Shown here: piece by piece, positions 33,467 to 43,030 of the stretch | Layout of the letters: each line of letters begins with the position of its first letter | How positions within the stretch are numbered: position 1 is the first letter of the stretch | Assembly (NCBI GenBank): GCA_012516755.1 | Contig: JAAYWE010000162.1 | Span: 1 to 58,918 of the forward strand | DNA: 58,918 nt | Reading direction: 5' to 3' | Source: Treponema sp. | GTDB lineage: Bacteria; Spirochaetota; Spirochaetia; Treponematales; Rectinemataceae | Position numbers and translations under genes: made by a program | Notes under the pieces: generated by a model | The model's input: only the letters and a program-made list of their open reading frames with translations | What the model was told of the DNA's origin: nothing | Database searches by the model: none

Positions 33467-33652
33467 ATGGCTGTACCGAAATTCAGGACGTCTAAAGCAA
33501 GAACGAGAAGACGCCGCTCTATCAACATGAAACTAAGCGCACCAACTGTCGTACATTGCAGTAATTGTGGCAACCCGGTGATGTTGCATAGGGTTTGCCC
33601 AAAATGCGGTTTTTACAGGGGTCGTCAAGTCATTACCCCTGAATCTAAATAA
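33467..33652 (+). CDS. rpmF: Ribosomal protein L32
   Basis: This 61-residue protein of the large subunit has the L32 start MAVPKFRTSKARTRRRRS and a zinc ribbon (CSNCG...CPKCGFY). The length is normal. It heads the rpmF-acpP-rnc cluster, 11 nt before acpP, a common bacterial order that links ribosome and fatty acid synthesis. Confidence 0.97.
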   Translation: MAVPKFRTSKARTRRRRSINMKLSAPTVVHCSNCGNPVMLHRVCPKCGFYRGRQVITPESK

Positions 33653-33663
33653 GGAGTCTCCCA

Positions 33664-33900
33664 ATGGATGAGCTGTTTGAGAAGATTAAGAAGATTATTG
33701 CTGACAAGCTCGAAGTAGATGAAAGCAAGATCACAATGGATGCAAGTTTCCGCCAGGATCTTGGTGCAGATTCTCTAGACACCTATGAGCTCGTATATGG
33801 TATCGAAGAGGAACTGGGTATTCAGATTCCAGATGAGAAGGCGAATGAATTTGAAACCGTAAAAGATGCCTATGAGTTCATAAAGACCCAGGTAAAATAA
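33664..33900 (+). CDS. acpP: Acyl carrier protein
   Basis: This 78-residue acidic protein carries growing acyl chains on phosphopantetheine in fatty acid synthesis. The attachment serine lies in the motif LGADSLDTYELV. The helix-rich, acidic composition and length are typical. A good GGAG site precedes the ATG. Confidence 0.97.
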   Translation: MDELFEKIKKIIADKLEVDESKITMDASFRQDLGADSLDTYELVYGIEEELGIQIPDEKANEFETVKDAYEFIKTQVK

Positions 33901-33913
33901 GACATTCTAAGGC

Positions 33914-34723
33914 GTGAGACGAAAAGATCACTTACCATCAAACAACAGGCTGGAGATTTCGTCTTCACGCCGCAGTGCTCTACTGCGCTTCCAGAGAGCC
34001 ACAGATATTTCTTTTCATGATATAACACTCCTTGATATAGCCCTTACGCACAGCTCCTCAGTAAACGAAAAATCTCCATATATACAGGACAATGAACGCT
34101 TAGAATTCCTGGGTGATAGTGTTTTAAATCTATGCATATCTCATATCTTATATGAAAGTTTGCCTGACAATGATGAAGGCGAATTAGCCCATATGAAGAA
34201 TGTCTTGGTATCGGAAACTTCTCTAGCATCAATCGCAATATCTCTCGGTATTGGGGAATTTCTTATCCTTGGGAAGGGAGAAGAGATGAGTGGAGGGCGA
34301 AGAAAGCCAGCTATTCTAGCCGATGCTACAGAAGCACTTCTTGGTGCTTACTACCTGGATAGTGGAATACAATCTACTAAGGAAATTGTTTCCAGGATCT
34401 TTAGTAGCAAGATTGATGAGCTCCGAAAAACACCAAGCAAGGACTTCAAATCAATAATTCAAGAATATGCTCAAAAGCGTGGACTAGAAATTCCTTCCTA
34501 TAGGGTTGCGAGAATCGAAGGGCCAGACCATGCTCGGCATTTTTTTGTCTCCTGTGTTATAGATGGGGAAACCTTTGGCCCTATGGAAGGAATGTCAAAA
34601 AAAGAGGCCGAGCAGCGAGTCGCTCAGCATATATTTGAGGTATTACATAAACGAGATGCAGAGACTGCCAGACTCTTAGACATCGTGACAAAAGGCAGCA
34701 CAGAGATCGATGAGAAGATATAG
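33914..34723 (+). CDS. rnc: Ribonuclease III
   Basis: RNase III cuts double-stranded RNA in rRNA processing. The 269-residue protein has the catalytic signature NERLEFLGDSVLNL near residues 61-74, the second acidic site (LADATEALLGAYYLD), and a C-terminal dsRNA-binding domain from about residue 175 (DFKSIIQEYAQKRG). It starts at GTG, 13 nt after acpP; about 25 N-terminal residues exceed the usual family start. It ends 12 nt from the convergent cca gene. Confidence 0.95.
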   Translation: MRRKDHLPSNNRLEISSSRRSALLRFQRATDISFHDITLLDIALTHSSSVNEKSPYIQDNERLEFLGDSVLNLCISHILYESLPDNDEGELAHMKNVLVSETSLASIAISLGIGEFLILGKGEEMSGGRRKPAILADATEALLGAYYLDSGIQSTKEIVSRIFSSKIDELRKTPSKDFKSIIQEYAQKRGLEIPSYRVARIEGPDHARHFFVSCVIDGETFGPMEGMSKKEAEQRVAQHIFEVLHKRDAETARLLDIVTKGSTEIDEKI

Positions 34724-34735
34724 AGAGTCGATCTC

Positions 34736-36109
34736 TTATTTGAATCCTTCAAAATATCTGCCTTTTGCTATTTCTAGGAGCTTTTCTTTGGTGTTCAAAG
34801 ATGGGTCTTCGAGCACATTATCTAAGAGCTCGGATAGAACTTCTCCCATTTGTTTGGCGCGCGGAATCCCAATTTTTGCGAGATCTTCTCCATTTATTGC
34901 CAGATCTTTGAGCGAAAGAGCCTGTTTTTCTTCCAGAATTCGATCTATTCTCTCTCGGAATTCTGCTAGAGCAGGCCAGGATATGGGTTTCCCTGTAGTT
35001 GCCATTGTATCGGCTAATCTAAGCGTAAACAGATCGGGAATCGAGGAGAATCCTACGCGAGCGACAAATCTACGTATCGCTGCATCTGTCCAACCTGGTT
35101 CATAATTGAACATATGATAACGCACAAGGTGACAGACCTTATCGATAACTCGATTTGGATACTTGAGTCGTAGAAGAATTTGCCTTGCAATTTTCTCTGA
35201 TTCTATTTCATGTCGATAAAAGCTTATTTTCCCATTTTCAGCTCGATAACATGCAGGTTTGCCAATATCGTGAAAAAGGGCTGAAAGACGAAGGATAAGG
35301 ACCTTGTCTTCGCTTAGATTATCTGGAATGACAGCATCCACGGTCGAAAGCAGGTGATTATAGACATCCTGTTCTCCATGATCAGGTTGAGAAATTCCTT
35401 TGCATATTTCTAATTCCGGGATTATTTCCTTTATCAGGTTCGTATCCGAAAGAAGTCGAAGGCCAACCGAAGGCTTTGCAGTCAATAAGATCTTGGAAAA
35501 CTCATCGCGAATTCTCTCTGTGGAAATTTTCGAGAGAGTGTCCGAACACTTAGCTATGGCAACAAGGGTATTGGGTTCAATGGCAAACTCGAGTTGAGCA
35601 GAAAAGCGTATTGCGCGTACTGTTCTAAGACCATCCTCCTGAAATCGTTCCATTGGATTGCCCACTGCGCGAATAATTTTATCTTTCAGGTCCTTTTCTC
35701 CGTCAAATGGATCAATGAATGCATTGCACATCAGATCGATGGCCATCGCGTTAATGGTGAAATCCCTTCTTGAGAGGTCCTGGGTTATGTCATCGACAAA
35801 GGTGACGCTATCGGGGTGTCTGCCATCAGAATAGGCAGCTTCTTTTCGAAGCGTTGTTATTTCCACCTTATATCTACGTGAACGAGGAACAATAGTTATG
35901 GTGCCATGTTTTATACCGGTAGGTATGGCAAAAGGGAATAAACTCATGCATTCTTCGGGTGTTGCATCGGTCGCGATATCGTAATCCATAACGGGCTTTC
36001 TAAGAAATGCATCGCGGACAGCACCACCGACCAGGAATGCCTTTTTACCACTTTGGATTATTCTGTCTGCGATTCTGCGAACCTCTGGATCGATACTAGG
36101 GATTATCAT
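34736..36109 (-). CDS. CCA tRNA nucleotidyltransferase / poly(A) polymerase family protein with HD domain
   Basis: This 457-residue class II nucleotidyltransferase has GGAVRDAFL and MDYDIATDATPE at the active site, followed by the RRDFTINAMAID motif and the RNA-binding region. An HD domain is visible in ALFHDIGKPACYR. None of the six tRNA genes here encodes CCA, so a CCA-adding enzyme is required, and this is the likely one. Poly(A) polymerases share the same head domain, so activity cannot be fixed by eye. An AAGGAA site precedes the ATG. Confidence 0.88.
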   Translation of the reverse strand: MIIPSIDPEVRRIADRIIQSGKKAFLVGGAVRDAFLRKPVMDYDIATDATPEECMSLFPFAIPTGIKHGTITIVPRSRRYKVEITTLRKEAAYSDGRHPDSVTFVDDITQDLSRRDFTINAMAIDLMCNAFIDPFDGEKDLKDKIIRAVGNPMERFQEDGLRTVRAIRFSAQLEFAIEPNTLVAIAKCSDTLSKISTERIRDEFSKILLTAKPSVGLRLLSDTNLIKEIIPELEICKGISQPDHGEQDVYNHLLSTVDAVIPDNLSEDKVLILRLSALFHDIGKPACYRAENGKISFYRHEIESEKIARQILLRLKYPNRVIDKVCHLVRYHMFNYEPGWTDAAIRRFVARVGFSSIPDLFTLRLADTMATTGKPISWPALAEFRERIDRILEEKQALSLKDLAINGEDLAKIGIPRAKQMGEVLSELLDNVLEDPSLNTKEKLLEIAKGRYFEGFK

Positions 36110-36164
36110 ATCTTCCTTTGGAGTGTATCTTAGGCTTCAGCTTTATGTCTATGAGGAAACTGAT

Positions 36165-36806
36165 ATGAAAGCTCTTATTGTAACTGGTGGCGATAATCCT
36201 CCCTCATCCATAATTTGGTGCCTTTCCAAGAAAGCCGATATCGTAATAGCCGCAGATGCCGGACTTGAGGTATGCAAAATAGCCAATATAGAGCCTCATC
36301 TAGCTGTGGGAGATTTTGACAGTGTGGATCCAGCAATACTATCTCAGGTTTCACCGGAGAAGATTCTTCGTTTTCCGGAAGAAAAGGATCGTTCTGATAC
36401 CGAGCTAGCAATCGAAGCAGCGCATCGTTACGGAGCAAAATACATAATCCTCGCCGGAGCTGGAGCAGGGCGTCTTGATCATCTGCTCGCAGTTAGAGCT
36501 CTTTTCGAGCGCAACGACCCTATCAAAGAGTGGCATACAGCACACGAGAGTGTTTTTCTCGTTGCTCGAGGGCTTAGGCTGCAGGCCTCAATGTCAATTA
36601 ATAGTATCGTTTCTGTCTTTCCTGTCTCCGGAGGAGCCTCTGGCATGCTATCTAAAGGACTCAAATGGCCCTTAGATGGCTTGAAGTGGAAGCGCGGCGA
36701 ATTTGGCCTAAGCAACAAGACAATCTCCGAAGAAATAGAGATCTATTCTGGTGAGAATTCAATTCTCGTAATTCTACCTCTTGGTTCCAAAGTGTCTGTC
36801 TCATAG
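36165..36806 (+). CDS. thiN: Thiamine pyrophosphokinase
   Basis: This enzyme converts thiamine and ATP to thiamine pyrophosphate and AMP. The 213-residue protein has ADAGLEVC, VGDFDS and FPEEKDRSDTELAIEAA, the thiamine- and ATP-binding motifs, then a GAGAGRLDH loop. The ATG at 36165 has GAGGAA six nt upstream; the earlier in-frame ATG does not. Together with thiBPQ it completes a thiamine salvage route. Its 3' end overlaps the convergent HIT gene by 6 bp. Confidence 0.9.
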   Translation: MKALIVTGGDNPPSSIIWCLSKKADIVIAADAGLEVCKIANIEPHLAVGDFDSVDPAILSQVSPEKILRFPEEKDRSDTELAIEAAHRYGAKYIILAGAGAGRLDHLLAVRALFERNDPIKEWHTAHESVFLVARGLRLQASMSINSIVSVFPVSGGASGMLSKGLKWPLDGLKWKRGEFGLSNKTISEEIEIYSGENSILVILPLGSKVSVS

Positions 36807-37289
36807 AATTGCTAGATTCCCGAATATTTCTCTTAACTGCAGGAGGGTATCTTTTGGATCCTGGACTAGGACGCGAGATCCAGCTATGAGCTCCACAATG
36901 CCTATTTCTCGCGGATAACGAGGTATAATATGCATGTGTAAATGTTCTATGCTGGCTCCTGCAGATAAGCCCATATTGTATCCAATGTTATAGGCAGAGG
37001 GGCTCCCGAATTTATCGAGCGCTTTTAGACATGTTTTGACTAATCTATCTAGTTCTCTCTCTTCGTCATCAGTGTATTCCCTTATATCCACAATATGTCT
37101 TTTGGGAAAGACTATCAGATGCCCTGGATTATAAGGGTAAAGATTAATGGATACAATGAAATGCTCAGTCTCATCTACTATGAGTTTTTCCACTTCTTTA
37201 GAATCGTCGCGGACAAGACAGAGTATACAGCCTTTTGGTCTTCTACCTTGTAGATAACCAATTTTGTTGAAGTTAAAGAGATATTCCAT
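36801..37289 (-). CDS. HIT family hydrolase or nucleotidyl transferase
   Basis: This 162-residue protein has the histidine triad HLHMHIIPRY near its C-terminus and the usual preceding NPGHLIVFPKRH and NIGYNMG segments. CILC near the N-terminus suggests a zinc site with the His of HIV, as in Ap4A-phosphorylase-like HIT proteins of the Mycobacterium type. The substrate is likely a nucleotide phosphate. The ATG at 37289 is favoured because the earlier ATG would overlap the divergent gene's start. No good ribosome binding site is visible. Confidence 0.88.
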   Translation of the reverse strand: MEYLFNFNKIGYLQGRRPKGCILCLVRDDSKEVEKLIVDETEHFIVSINLYPYNPGHLIVFPKRHIVDIREYTDDEERELDRLVKTCLKALDKFGSPSAYNIGYNMGLSAGASIEHLHMHIIPRYPREIGIVELIAGSRVLVQDPKDTLLQLREIFGNLAIL

Positions 37290-37295
37290 ATGGAA

Positions 37296-37313
37296 GTATG
37301 ATATATTAGCATT
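37296..37313 (+). promoter_or_regulatory. Extended -10 element at the divergent HIT/membrane-gene junction
   Basis: TATATT at 37302-37307 is preceded by TGA (TGn, extended -10) and ends 6 nt before the ATG at 37314. No -35 fits. On the other strand a TATCAT lies 8 nt before the HIT ATG, so the two divergent promoters would overlap in a 24-bp gap. Confidence 0.35.
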
Positions 37314-37661
37314 ATGGAAAACAAAAGCGGCTCGCAATTACAATCCGCTTTTATACCGACTCTTAAGCGGTTTCTAGATTATACCGTGGTTTTTAGTATC
37401 ATCTTTTTGATAAGTAGTTTCGTTGTGCTTTTCTTTGGCGGAATTAGTGAATATAAATGGATTTGGCGATCAATATATGAAATATGCAATATGCTTCTTC
37501 TAAGTGTGAGTCTCTTCAATATGACAAGCATGGTAGGCTTAAGGATAGCTGGGAAGGATCGTTTCTCTATTGGGCGTTTTATTCTTCAGCTCCTTCTCTT
37601 TGTTTTTGCAGTAGCAGCTCTAATGCTGAATATTTTCGTAAAAATCACCCGAATCTGTTGA
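37314..37661 (+). CDS. Small integral membrane protein of unknown function
   Basis: This 115-residue protein is not recognised. It has three hydrophobic segments: about residues 25-43 (VVFSIIFLISSFVVLFFGG), 54-75, and 88-110 (FILQLLLFVFAVAALMLNIFV). The N-terminus is polar with a few basic residues. The shape recalls RDD-type small membrane proteins, but no RDD motif is seen. There is no ribosome binding site and the -10 box lies next to the start. The gap after it (37662-37799) holds nothing recognisable. Confidence 0.65.
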   Translation: MENKSGSQLQSAFIPTLKRFLDYTVVFSIIFLISSFVVLFFGGISEYKWIWRSIYEICNMLLLSVSLFNMTSMVGLRIAGKDRFSIGRFILQLLLFVFAVAALMLNIFVKITRIC

Positions 37662-37799
37662 ATTTTGGTTGCCAGATGGATTTTGCGACTATTGGAGCTG
37701 ATTGTCTTTAATTCTTGCATAGAAAGAGATGGAAATGTATAGTAATTCAAATCTATGCAATGTTAAGGAATTTTCAGCAGAGATTGATCAGGAGGAATA

Positions 37800-39269
37800 A
37801 TGTCCGTTAGAGTGCGCTATGCCCCATCCCCTACAGGAAATCAACATATAGGCGGCGTAAGAACAGCGTTGATCAACTATCTATTCGCGAAATCCCAAGG
37901 TGGAACTTTTATTTTGCGCTTAGAGGATACGGATCGAACCCGTTATTCACAGGAATATGTTCAAAATCTATACGATACATTCAGGTGGCTTGGGTTTTAC
38001 TGGGACGAAGGTCCTGATGTCGGTGGCCCTAAGGGACCCTATGTGCAATCTGAACGAATAGATCTCTATCGAAGGTATGCAGAAGAACTTGTCCTTATGG
38101 GGAAGGCTTATTATTGTTTCTGCGATTCAGAGCGCCTCGAGAGACTTCGTCTGGAGCAGATCTCACAGAAAAAAGACGAAATAGGCTACGATCGCCATTG
38201 TCGTTTTATCACAGAAGAAGAAAGAGCACAAAGGCTCGCGGAAGCAACACCTTATGTGATCAGGCTAAAAATCCCCCTTCATGGGGTAACGGTTTTCCAC
38301 GATGCTCTTCTTGGTCAAATAGAATGGAAAAATGAGGATATAAGCCCAGACCCGGTTCTATTAAAGTCCGACGGTTTTCCGACCTATCATCTGGCTAATG
38401 TGATAGATGATCATTTGATGGGAATTACAAACATTATGCGTGCTCAGGAGTGGATTCCTTCGGCTCCTATGCACAAGATCATGTATGATGCCTTTGGTTG
38501 GGAAATGCCTGAACTCTGTCATCTGCCTATGGTACTGGGTAAAGACGGTCACAAGCTATCCAAGCGACATGGGGCTACGGCAGTGAAGGAATTTCGGAAA
38601 GCTGGCTATCTTCCTGAAGCACTCATCAATTATATCGCTCTGCTTGGGTGTTCGTATGAAGATGGTCGGGATTTATATAGTTTAGACGAGCTTGTTCGTC
38701 TATTCAAAATAGACAGACTCAATAAGGCACCTGCAGTATTCGATTATCAAAAACTGGAGTGGTTCAATGGTCAATATATCCGCATGAAAAGCGATAAAGA
38801 GCTAGCCGAGCTTATTCGTCCATATTTGATCGATGCTGGCTTGAGAACTGAAGAAGACCCACAAAAGGACCGGATGGAGCTGGCCGCAATACCATTAATC
38901 AAAGAGAGACTAAAGCTGCTTGGAGATTCGCCTGCGATCATGTCCTATCTCTATAAACGACTGGAAATGCCTCCGGCAGAGGCATTTATTCCCAAGAGAG
39001 CCAGCATGGACGAAGCAATAATGTATCTTGAGGAATGCAGATCGATCATTCAGGATTCTAATCTCGACGACATTCCCGCCGTTGAGGAGAGATTTAAGGA
39101 ATTTGCTACAGTGATTGGAAAGAAACTTGGAGACATTCTGATGCCTCTAAGGGTTGCGATCACTTATTCTCGTGTCAGCCCGCCACTATTTGAATCGATG
39201 CGGATTCTTGGAAAAGAGGAATGTATTGTAAGAATCGAGGCTGCAATAGCATATCTGCGGGGAGCTTGA
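37800..39269 (+). CDS. gltX: Glutamyl-tRNA synthetase
   Basis: This class I synthetase of 489 residues has the HIGH-equivalent in YAPSPTGNQHIGGVRTAL and the KMSKS-equivalent in KLSKRHGA, with the Rossmann insertion between them. The C-terminal helical anticodon-binding domain is complete. An AGGAGG site precedes the ATG. It is followed directly by glnS, so Glu- and Gln-tRNA charging are encoded side by side, suggesting a discriminating GluRS. Its target tRNA-Glu(TTC) is at 9 kb. Confidence 0.96.
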   Translation: MSVRVRYAPSPTGNQHIGGVRTALINYLFAKSQGGTFILRLEDTDRTRYSQEYVQNLYDTFRWLGFYWDEGPDVGGPKGPYVQSERIDLYRRYAEELVLMGKAYYCFCDSERLERLRLEQISQKKDEIGYDRHCRFITEEERAQRLAEATPYVIRLKIPLHGVTVFHDALLGQIEWKNEDISPDPVLLKSDGFPTYHLANVIDDHLMGITNIMRAQEWIPSAPMHKIMYDAFGWEMPELCHLPMVLGKDGHKLSKRHGATAVKEFRKAGYLPEALINYIALLGCSYEDGRDLYSLDELVRLFKIDRLNKAPAVFDYQKLEWFNGQYIRMKSDKELAELIRPYLIDAGLRTEEDPQKDRMELAAIPLIKERLKLLGDSPAIMSYLYKRLEMPPAEAFIPKRASMDEAIMYLEECRSIIQDSNLDDIPAVEERFKEFATVIGKKLGDILMPLRVAITYSRVSPPLFESMRILGKEECIVRIEAAIAYLRGA

Positions 39270-39337
39270 CCTAACTATTCAATCCAAGCGATATTTTGTT
39301 TACTGTGCCTCTGAAGCGCAGCAAGGAGACTTGTATC

Positions 39338-41065
39338 ATGTCTGAATCAATTGAAAAGCCTGAATATCTGGATTTTATCCGCGAGGCAGTTGCTGAAGAT
39401 TTGCGGATCGGGCGATGCAAAGAAGTCCGTACCAGGTTTCCACCAGAACCAAATGGATGGCTTCACATAGGTCATGCCAAAGCACTTTTTGTGGATTTTG
39501 GTGTGGCTCAGGACTTTGGTGGTAAATGCAATCTGCGAATGGATGACACAAATCCAGAAAAAGAAGATATGGAGTATGTGGAGGCAATCAAAAGAGATAT
39601 AAAATGGCTAGGCTTCGACTGGGAAGACAGGCTTTTTTTTGCTTCTGATTACTATGAGAGACTATTTGAGTTGGCCTGTAAATTGATCAATAAAGGCCTT
39701 GCCTATGTCGATGATCTGGATGAAGAACAGATTAAAGAATATCGGGGCACGAATGTGCCGGATAAGAATAATATTACCTTTACTCCTCCTGGTCGAAACA
39801 GCCCATGGAGAGATCGTTCCCCCAAAGAGAATCTTGATCTATTCGAAAGAATGCGAGCCGGCGAATTCCCTGATGGTTCAAAGACTCTACGCGCAAAGAT
39901 CGATATGGCTCATCCTAATCTCCTCATGCGAGACCCTGTTATGTACAGAATCAGAAGAATTCCTCACTATAGGACAGGAACAAGGTGGTGCATATATCCA
40001 ATGTACGATTTTGCACACCCACTCTCCGACGCCATCGAGGGAATAACCCATTCTTTATGTTCTCTAGAGTACGAGATTCATAGACCCTTGTATGAATGGT
40101 TTATTCAAAACTGCGAGGTATTCCCTAGTCGCCAAATTGAATTCGCTCGTCTTAACCTATCTCATACAGTTCTCTCTAAGCGCTGGCTGCTTCAACTTGT
40201 CCGAGGGAAAAAGGTCAAAGGTTGGGATGATCCTCGCATGCCCACTATTGCCGGCATGCGTAGGCGCGGATATCCTGCGGCAGGGATCAGGGATTTTTTG
40301 GGGAGAATTGGTATTGCAAAGACTGATTCTCTAGTGGATATTCAGCTGTTAGAGCATTGTATACGCGAAGAATTAAATGCACATGCAAATCGTTATATGG
40401 CTGTCATGAATCCCGTAAAGCTTGTTATAGAAAACTGGCATAAAGGAAAAATCGAATGGCTTGAAGCCATCAACAATCCGGAGGATCCTTCCGCAGGCAT
40501 AAGAAAGATTCCTTTTAGTGGCACTCTCTACATAGATCGAGAAGATTTTAAAGAAACTCCTCCGCCCAAATATTATAGACTCTATCCTGGCAATCAGGTT
40601 CGATTGCGCTATGGTTATGTTGTTACTTGTACGGGTTTTGAAAAAGATCCGATCAGTGGAGAAATTGAGAGAATAAGATGTGTCTATGATCCAAATACAA
40701 GAGGCGGAGACGCACCCGACAATCGAAAAGTAAAAGGAACTATCCAATGGGTCTGTGCCATGCATGCAGTTCCAATTGAAGCAAGATTATACGATCATCT
40801 CTTCGATGCGGAACGCCCCATGGAAGTGCCTGAAGGTAAAACTTTTTTTGATAATCTCTCTGACCACTCTCTTATAATCGAATCTAGAGCGGTGGCCGAG
40901 CCAGCCATAGCCGAAATTGGAAAAGGCGAGACAGTACAATTTGAGAGGATAGGATATTTTTGCAAGGATCTCGAATCAACAAGCGACCTTGCCATTTTCA
41001 ATCGTACGGTCACTTTGAAGGATACTTGGGCAAAAATAGAAAAGAAACTTCAGAGGAATCCTTAA
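39338..41065 (+). CDS. glnS: Glutaminyl-tRNA synthetase
   Basis: This 575-residue class I synthetase charges tRNA-Gln directly. It has the HIGH motif in PPEPNGWLHIGHAKAL, the GlnRS segments RMDDTNPEKED and YDFAHPLSDAIEGITHSLCSLE, and the KMSKS-equivalent VLSKRWL. The C-terminal half has the two-beta-barrel anticodon-binding region rather than the helical GltX type. The ATG at 39338 has an AAGGAG site; the longer in-frame TTG start does not. Bacterial GlnRS is patchily distributed and derives from eukaryotes by ancient transfer. Confidence 0.96.
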   Translation: MSESIEKPEYLDFIREAVAEDLRIGRCKEVRTRFPPEPNGWLHIGHAKALFVDFGVAQDFGGKCNLRMDDTNPEKEDMEYVEAIKRDIKWLGFDWEDRLFFASDYYERLFELACKLINKGLAYVDDLDEEQIKEYRGTNVPDKNNITFTPPGRNSPWRDRSPKENLDLFERMRAGEFPDGSKTLRAKIDMAHPNLLMRDPVMYRIRRIPHYRTGTRWCIYPMYDFAHPLSDAIEGITHSLCSLEYEIHRPLYEWFIQNCEVFPSRQIEFARLNLSHTVLSKRWLLQLVRGKKVKGWDDPRMPTIAGMRRRGYPAAGIRDFLGRIGIAKTDSLVDIQLLEHCIREELNAHANRYMAVMNPVKLVIENWHKGKIEWLEAINNPEDPSAGIRKIPFSGTLYIDREDFKETPPPKYYRLYPGNQVRLRYGYVVTCTGFEKDPISGEIERIRCVYDPNTRGGDAPDNRKVKGTIQWVCAMHAVPIEARLYDHLFDAERPMEVPEGKTFFDNLSDHSLIIESRAVAEPAIAEIGKGETVQFERIGYFCKDLESTSDLAIFNRTVTLKDTWAKIEKKLQRNP

Positions 41066-41122
41066 TAATTTCTTGATCCTCAATGATTAAGCAATCATAT
41101 TCCATTAAAGGAGTAAAAATCT

Positions 41123-42499
41123 ATGTCAGAGACCGTGGTAACTATGGAAAAGATTGTTTCCCTCGCAAAACGTCGAGGTTTTGTATTTCAATCCTCGGAG
41201 ATATATGGAGGTCTTTCCGGGGCTTGGGACTATGGCCCTCAAGGAATTGAGCTAAAGAATAGGATCGCTCGATTCTGGTGGAAGGAAATGACTCAGATGC
41301 ATGATAACATAGTAGGTCTTGATGCGGCCATTTTAATGCACCCCAGGGTATGGGAAGCTTCCGGACATGTTGAAAACTTCACCGACCCCCTTGTCGATTG
41401 CAAAAAATGCAAGAGTCGCTTTAGAGCGGATCAAATCCCGCCCGAAAATCTTGCTGCCAAAAAATGCCCGGATTGTGGCGGCGAGCTGACCGATACTCGC
41501 AAATTCAACCTTATGTTCAAGACCACTCTAGGCCCAGTGGAAGATGAATCCGGCCTTGTATACCTGCGACCTGAAACGGCACAGGGAATTTATGTGAACT
41601 TCAAGAATGTTCAGCAATCCAACCGCATGAAGATTCCGTTCGGCATCGCGCAGATTGGAAAAGCTTTTCGCAACGAAATAGTCACGAAAAATTTTATATT
41701 CAGAACCTGTGAGTTTGAACAGATGGAGATGCAATTCTTTGTTAAGCCTGGTACGGACGAAGATTGGTTCGAATATTGGCGTTCAGAGCGATGGAGCTAT
41801 TACCAAAAAATGGGCGTGAATATGGATAAATTGCGCTGGCATAAGCATGGACCCGATGAATTAGCTCACTATGCCAAAGATGCTTATGATATCGAATACG
41901 AGTTTCCCATGGGCTTCAAAGAACTCGAAGGAGTCCATAATCGTACCAATTATGATTTGAGCCGCCATCAGCAGTATTCAGGCAAGGATCTGGAATATAT
42001 TGATCAAGATAGTGGAAACGAACGCTATATTCCATACATAATAGAGACGAGTGCTGGTTTGACCAGACAGCTTCTAATGCTGCTATGCGATTCTTACGAA
42101 GAACAAAAAATATCTGATAAAGGTAACGAAGATGATTGGCGCACGGTACTTCATTTTCATCCGGTTTTGGCTCCAACTACGGTCGCGGTTCTGCCTCTCA
42201 TGAAAAAGGATGGCTTAGCTGAACTAGCCCAGGATATTCGCATCGAACTAAAAGATGATTTTGTAACTGACTATGATCAGTCTGGTGCCATTGGCAGGCG
42301 TTATCGGCGGCAGGATGAAATTGGCACACCTTTTTGCGTGACTATCGACTATCAGACAAAAAACGATAATACTGTGACAGTTCGGGACAGGGACAGCATG
42401 CTCCAGGAAAGGATATCTCGGGCTAATCTAACCTCATACATACAACAAAAAATAAAAAATTATCATGCTCCCAATAGATCGGAAGTAGCTTGTAGCTAA
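41123..42499 (+). CDS. glyS: Glycyl-tRNA synthetase, homodimeric alpha2 type
   Basis: This 458-residue class II synthetase is of the single-chain type found in eukaryotes, archaea and some bacteria, not the alpha2beta2 GlyQ/GlyS type. It shows SSEIYGGLSGAWDYGPQG at the N-terminus, a zinc-ribbon-like CKKC...CPDCGG insertion, motif 2 (FRNEI...FRTCEFEQMEMQFF) and a C-terminal anticodon-binding domain. A strong AAAGGAG site precedes the ATG. It follows gltX-glnS on the same strand. Confidence 0.95.
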   Translation: MSETVVTMEKIVSLAKRRGFVFQSSEIYGGLSGAWDYGPQGIELKNRIARFWWKEMTQMHDNIVGLDAAILMHPRVWEASGHVENFTDPLVDCKKCKSRFRADQIPPENLAAKKCPDCGGELTDTRKFNLMFKTTLGPVEDESGLVYLRPETAQGIYVNFKNVQQSNRMKIPFGIAQIGKAFRNEIVTKNFIFRTCEFEQMEMQFFVKPGTDEDWFEYWRSERWSYYQKMGVNMDKLRWHKHGPDELAHYAKDAYDIEYEFPMGFKELEGVHNRTNYDLSRHQQYSGKDLEYIDQDSGNERYIPYIIETSAGLTRQLLMLLCDSYEEQKISDKGNEDDWRTVLHFHPVLAPTTVAVLPLMKKDGLAELAQDIRIELKDDFVTDYDQSGAIGRRYRRQDEIGTPFCVTIDYQTKNDNTVTVRDRDSMLQERISRANLTSYIQQKIKNYHAPNRSEVACS

Positions 42500-42592
42500 T
42501 AGCTAAGGCCAAAGATCATAAAATTTCCCTCTAATATTGATATTTCAGGGAGGTTCTGTGTATTCTAATGATTCACTAATTCAAATCTAAAT

Positions 42593-42632
42593 CAGCAAAT
42601 CACCACTTCATATTTGAAGTGGTGATTTGCTG
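42593..42632. terminator. Hairpin between glyS and hup
   Basis: An 18-bp perfect inverted repeat (42593-42610 and 42615-42632, 4-nt loop) lies between the convergent glyS and HU genes. It lacks a clean T-tract on either side, so it is a probable but not certain bidirectional terminator. Confidence 0.6.
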
Positions 42633-42648
42633 TAACTCTAAGGATAGT

Positions 42649-42948
42649 TCACTCGCCTAGAACGGCATCCTTGCAGGGTTTAGCCACAGTAATCTTGATA
42701 ACTTCCCGAGCTGGAATAGTAATCTGTTCTCCTGTTGCCGGATTGCGTCCAACCTTGGCTTTGCGATGGACAACTTTCATAATCGCTATGCCCGGGATGG
42801 TAAACTTCTTGTTCTTCTTAGCTTCTGAATAAGCGAGCTTAGCAAACTCATCCAGCAAAAGATTGACATCTTTCTTAGTAAAGCCTGTGGACTTTGCTAA
42901 TGAATCAATAATCTCGACCTTGGTCAGTGGTTTTCCTGTCGATGGCAT
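42649..42948 (-). CDS. HU-family DNA-binding protein
   Basis: This 99-residue basic protein bends and compacts DNA as a dimer. It has the HU/IHF pattern: TKVEIIDSLAKSTGFTKKDV helices, FTIPGIAIMKV, and the GRNPATGEQITIPA arm carrying the intercalating proline. A short N-terminal extension (MPSTGKP) precedes the usual start. It is transcribed alone from a clear promoter. Confidence 0.96.
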   Translation of the reverse strand: MPSTGKPLTKVEIIDSLAKSTGFTKKDVNLLLDEFAKLAYSEAKKNKKFTIPGIAIMKVVHRKAKVGRNPATGEQITIPAREVIKITVAKPCKDAVLGE

Positions 42949-43030
42949 ATTCTTCCCCTTTTTTTCGAGAATGGCGACTCAGCATAATAAGGAGCCGTCG
43001 CAAATATGCATGAAGCATATTCCTGTTTTT

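Noticed and set aside
37662..37799. Short coding frame after the small membrane protein
   Set aside because: The frame that runs into this gap overlaps the membrane gene out of frame and has no start signal or recognisable product.
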